DNA from: a bacterium
Lineage (GTDB): Bacteria; Bacillota; Clostridia; Lachnospirales; Lachnospiraceae
Assembly: GCA_030524675.1 (NCBI GenBank)
Contig: JAUNGE010000011.1
Location: 38,421 to 82,266 of the forward strand
Direction of reading: 5' to 3'
Length of the DNA: 43,846 nt
Position numbers and translations under genes: made by a program. This document shows, in pieces, positions 42,587-43,846 of this stretch. The first letter of the stretch is position 1; each line of letters starts with the position of its first letter. The notes under the pieces were generated by a model, which had not been told where the DNA came from, made no database searches, and worked only from the letters and a program-made list of their open reading frames with translations.

Positions 42587-43351
42587 ATGATATTTGATGA
42601 GTTGGATGAGAAGATGAGAAGCTATGAGCGGTCTATGGACCAAATTATTCTGGATGACACTTATGTAATTGTAAGACTGGACGGTAGAGGTTTTACAAAA
42701 CTTACGAAAGAAACGATTAAATTTGAAGTTCCATTTGATATTACATTTCGTAACGCGATGATAGAAACAGTCAAGCACTTAATGGATTGCGGCTTCAGAA
42801 TTATTTACGGTTATACCGAGAGTGACGAAATTTCCTTGCTGTTCGATGTGAGAGATACTACATTTAATCACAAGGTACGTAAAGTCATTTCTGTGCTTGC
42901 AGGTGAAGCAAGTGGATTCTTATCTCTCAAGTTAGGAGTTCCAGTCTGCATGGATTGTAGAGTTATCCCATTGCCTTCCAAAGAGCTGGTAGTAGATTAT
43001 TTCTCCTGGCGTATGGAAGATTCATACAGAAATTCAATCAACGCATATTGCTACTGGACGCAGCGCAAAGAAGGTATTACAGCTGGTAAAGCCTCTAGCG
43101 CTTTAAAGAAGAAGTCAGTGCCTGAAAAACAAGCTATGCTGTTAGCTAGAGGTATTGATTTTGAATCTGTACCTGAGTGGCAGAAATATGGTGTAGGAGT
43201 TGTAAGAGAAACTTATTTAAAGGAAGGTCATAATCCTAAGACAGGTGAAACGGTAAAATGTGAAAGAAGCAGGCTTACAGTGAAAGACAGCTTACCTACG
43301 CGGGATGAGTACAGACAAATGATTCAGGAATTATTGGCCGTAATATGCTAA
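42587..43351 (+). CDS. Thg1-like tRNA 3'-5' polymerase/guanylyltransferase
   Basis: This 254-aa Thg1/TLP family enzyme adds nucleotides in the 3' to 5' direction to RNA. The metal-binding motifs are VRLDGRGF (D32) and YTESDEISL (D80, E81), and KSVPEKQAMLLARGIDF follows. Bacterial Thg1-like proteins repair 5'-truncated tRNA rather than making tRNA-His G-1, because bacteria encode that base. Its neighbour, a PARG-like hydrolase, suggests a paired RNA or ADP-ribose repair module. The pairing of these functions is inference from adjacency. Confidence 0.92.
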   Translation: MIFDELDEKMRSYERSMDQIILDDTYVIVRLDGRGFTKLTKETIKFEVPFDITFRNAMIETVKHLMDCGFRIIYGYTESDEISLLFDVRDTTFNHKVRKVISVLAGEASGFLSLKLGVPVCMDCRVIPLPSKELVVDYFSWRMEDSYRNSINAYCYWTQRKEGITAGKASSALKKKSVPEKQAMLLARGIDFESVPEWQKYGVGVVRETYLKEGHNPKTGETVKCERSRLTVKDSLPTRDEYRQMIQELLAVIC

Positions 43352-43509
43352 GCAATTAAGGTCATCGCTGATGCAATGACATTCTACGCTCCATATGGTA
43401 TGAAATGGATATGAACCAGGGATGCTGTCAATCAATTTCCGGTTGAATGACAGGACACTGGATAGAACATATAATAAGCGCATGAGGCAAACGAAGGGAG
43501 GAGACACTT
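43352..43509 (+). promoter_or_regulatory. Promoter region of the terminal gene
   Basis: ATGACA (43447-43452) and TATAAT (43470-43475) are 17 bp apart, 35 bp before the next ATG. GGGAGGAG is the ribosome site. A 6-bp inverted repeat CTGTCA/TGACAG overlaps the -35. Confidence 0.6.
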
Positions 43510-43846
43510 ATGAAATATACATCATCAGAGGCAAATAAATTGCTCCGGCGGTTGAATGAGGAGAGGGATGCGGTTCTGGCGAAGGAACAGAAGAGCAGCA
43601 CGTTTCTTGCGGCGATGGGGGAAGATCCGGAATCAGTAAGACCGCAGTATGACTATGCGGCTGTGCAGAATACGGTGGAGATGTTGAACTGGAAAATCCG
43701 TACCGTAAAGCATGCAATCAGCCAGTTCAACCTGACACAGACCGTGCAGGGGTTTGATATGACTGTTGACCAGATGTTAGTCTATATTCCTCAGCTGACG
43801 GCAAGGAAGAAGAAACTGGCGGTTATGAAGGGCAGGCTGCCGAAGC
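43510..43846 (+). CDS. Uncharacterised coiled-coil protein, truncated by window end
   Basis: The first 112 codons of an open frame run to the window edge. The product has an N-terminal helix (SSEANKLLRRLNEERDAVLA) and a second helix after an acidic, Pro-containing linker, with RKKKLAVMKGRLPK at the visible end. The helical hairpin layout recalls DIP1984-like proteins, but I do not recognise it firmly. No signal peptide is seen. It has its own probable promoter, so it is a separate transcription unit from the Thg1-like gene. Confidence 0.75.
   Translation, partial: MKYTSSEANKLLRRLNEERDAVLAKEQKSSTFLAAMGEDPESVRPQYDYAAVQNTVEMLNWKIRTVKHAISQFNLTQTVQGFDMTVDQMLVYIPQLTARKKKLAVMKGRLPK

Overview
The window looks like a chromosomal segment of a Lachnospiraceae-type clostridium (Bacillota). 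The reasons are the strong AGGAGG-type ribosome binding sites, housekeeping proteins that read as clostridial, and an iron-uptake operon of the clostridial kind (two FeoA, FeoB, a Cys-rich FeoB-associated peptide, DUF2325). The family-level assignment is inference. I saw no rRNA, tRNA, CRISPR array, transposase or phage structural gene.

Layout. 1-140 holds a dispersed repeat. 141-7714 is a run of same-strand genes: an OLD-type ATPase/TOPRIM nuclease with an unusual Cys cluster, endonuclease III, a glycogen debranching enzyme, an FGGY sugar kinase and a tRNA-dihydrouridine synthase. 7.7-12.8 kb holds a DegV protein, a TetR regulator, a 102-bp tandem duplication, divergent shikimate dehydrogenase and shikimate kinase, and an aminotransferase. 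12.9-19.0 kb is a sugar module: an AraC regulator divergent from a Gfo/Idh/MocA oxidoreductase, then a binding lipoprotein and two permeases without an ATPase. 19.0-20.6 kb holds a small unknown protein and an orphan NMT1-type binding lipoprotein.

20.7-26.6 kb is the first candidate system. It comprises an HTH protein, a 990-aa protein that joins a protein kinase, a NACHT-like NTPase, one membrane helix and an outer domain, and a coiled-coil lipoprotein. One promoter and one terminator bracket the three genes. I know of no named system with this layout. 26.6-28.5 kb holds a 221-bp element with perfect terminal inverted repeats, a BspA-type LRR protein and a NADAR protein of the DarT1-antitoxin type without a visible DarT. 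Next come a homocysteine methyltransferase and a DtxR-family repressor that faces the feo operon (30.3-34.3 kb). The feo promoter carries GTTAG/CTAAC dyads that look like iron boxes. 34.5-36.6 kb is nucleoside salvage (uridine phosphorylase, phosphopentomutase).

36.8-43.4 kb is the second candidate island and is AT-richer by eye. An HTH-GTPase fusion is preceded by four half-sites at an exact 23-bp period over its promoter. Two paralogous HTH proteins follow, then a microbial PARG-like ADP-ribose glycohydrolase and a Thg1-like 3'-5' RNA polymerase. The second HTH gene and the PARG gene share an exact 14-bp promoter motif at the same distance from their -10 boxes. Together this suggests a regulated response to ADP-ribosylation or RNA damage; that reading is inference. 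The window ends inside an uncharacterised coiled-coil gene.
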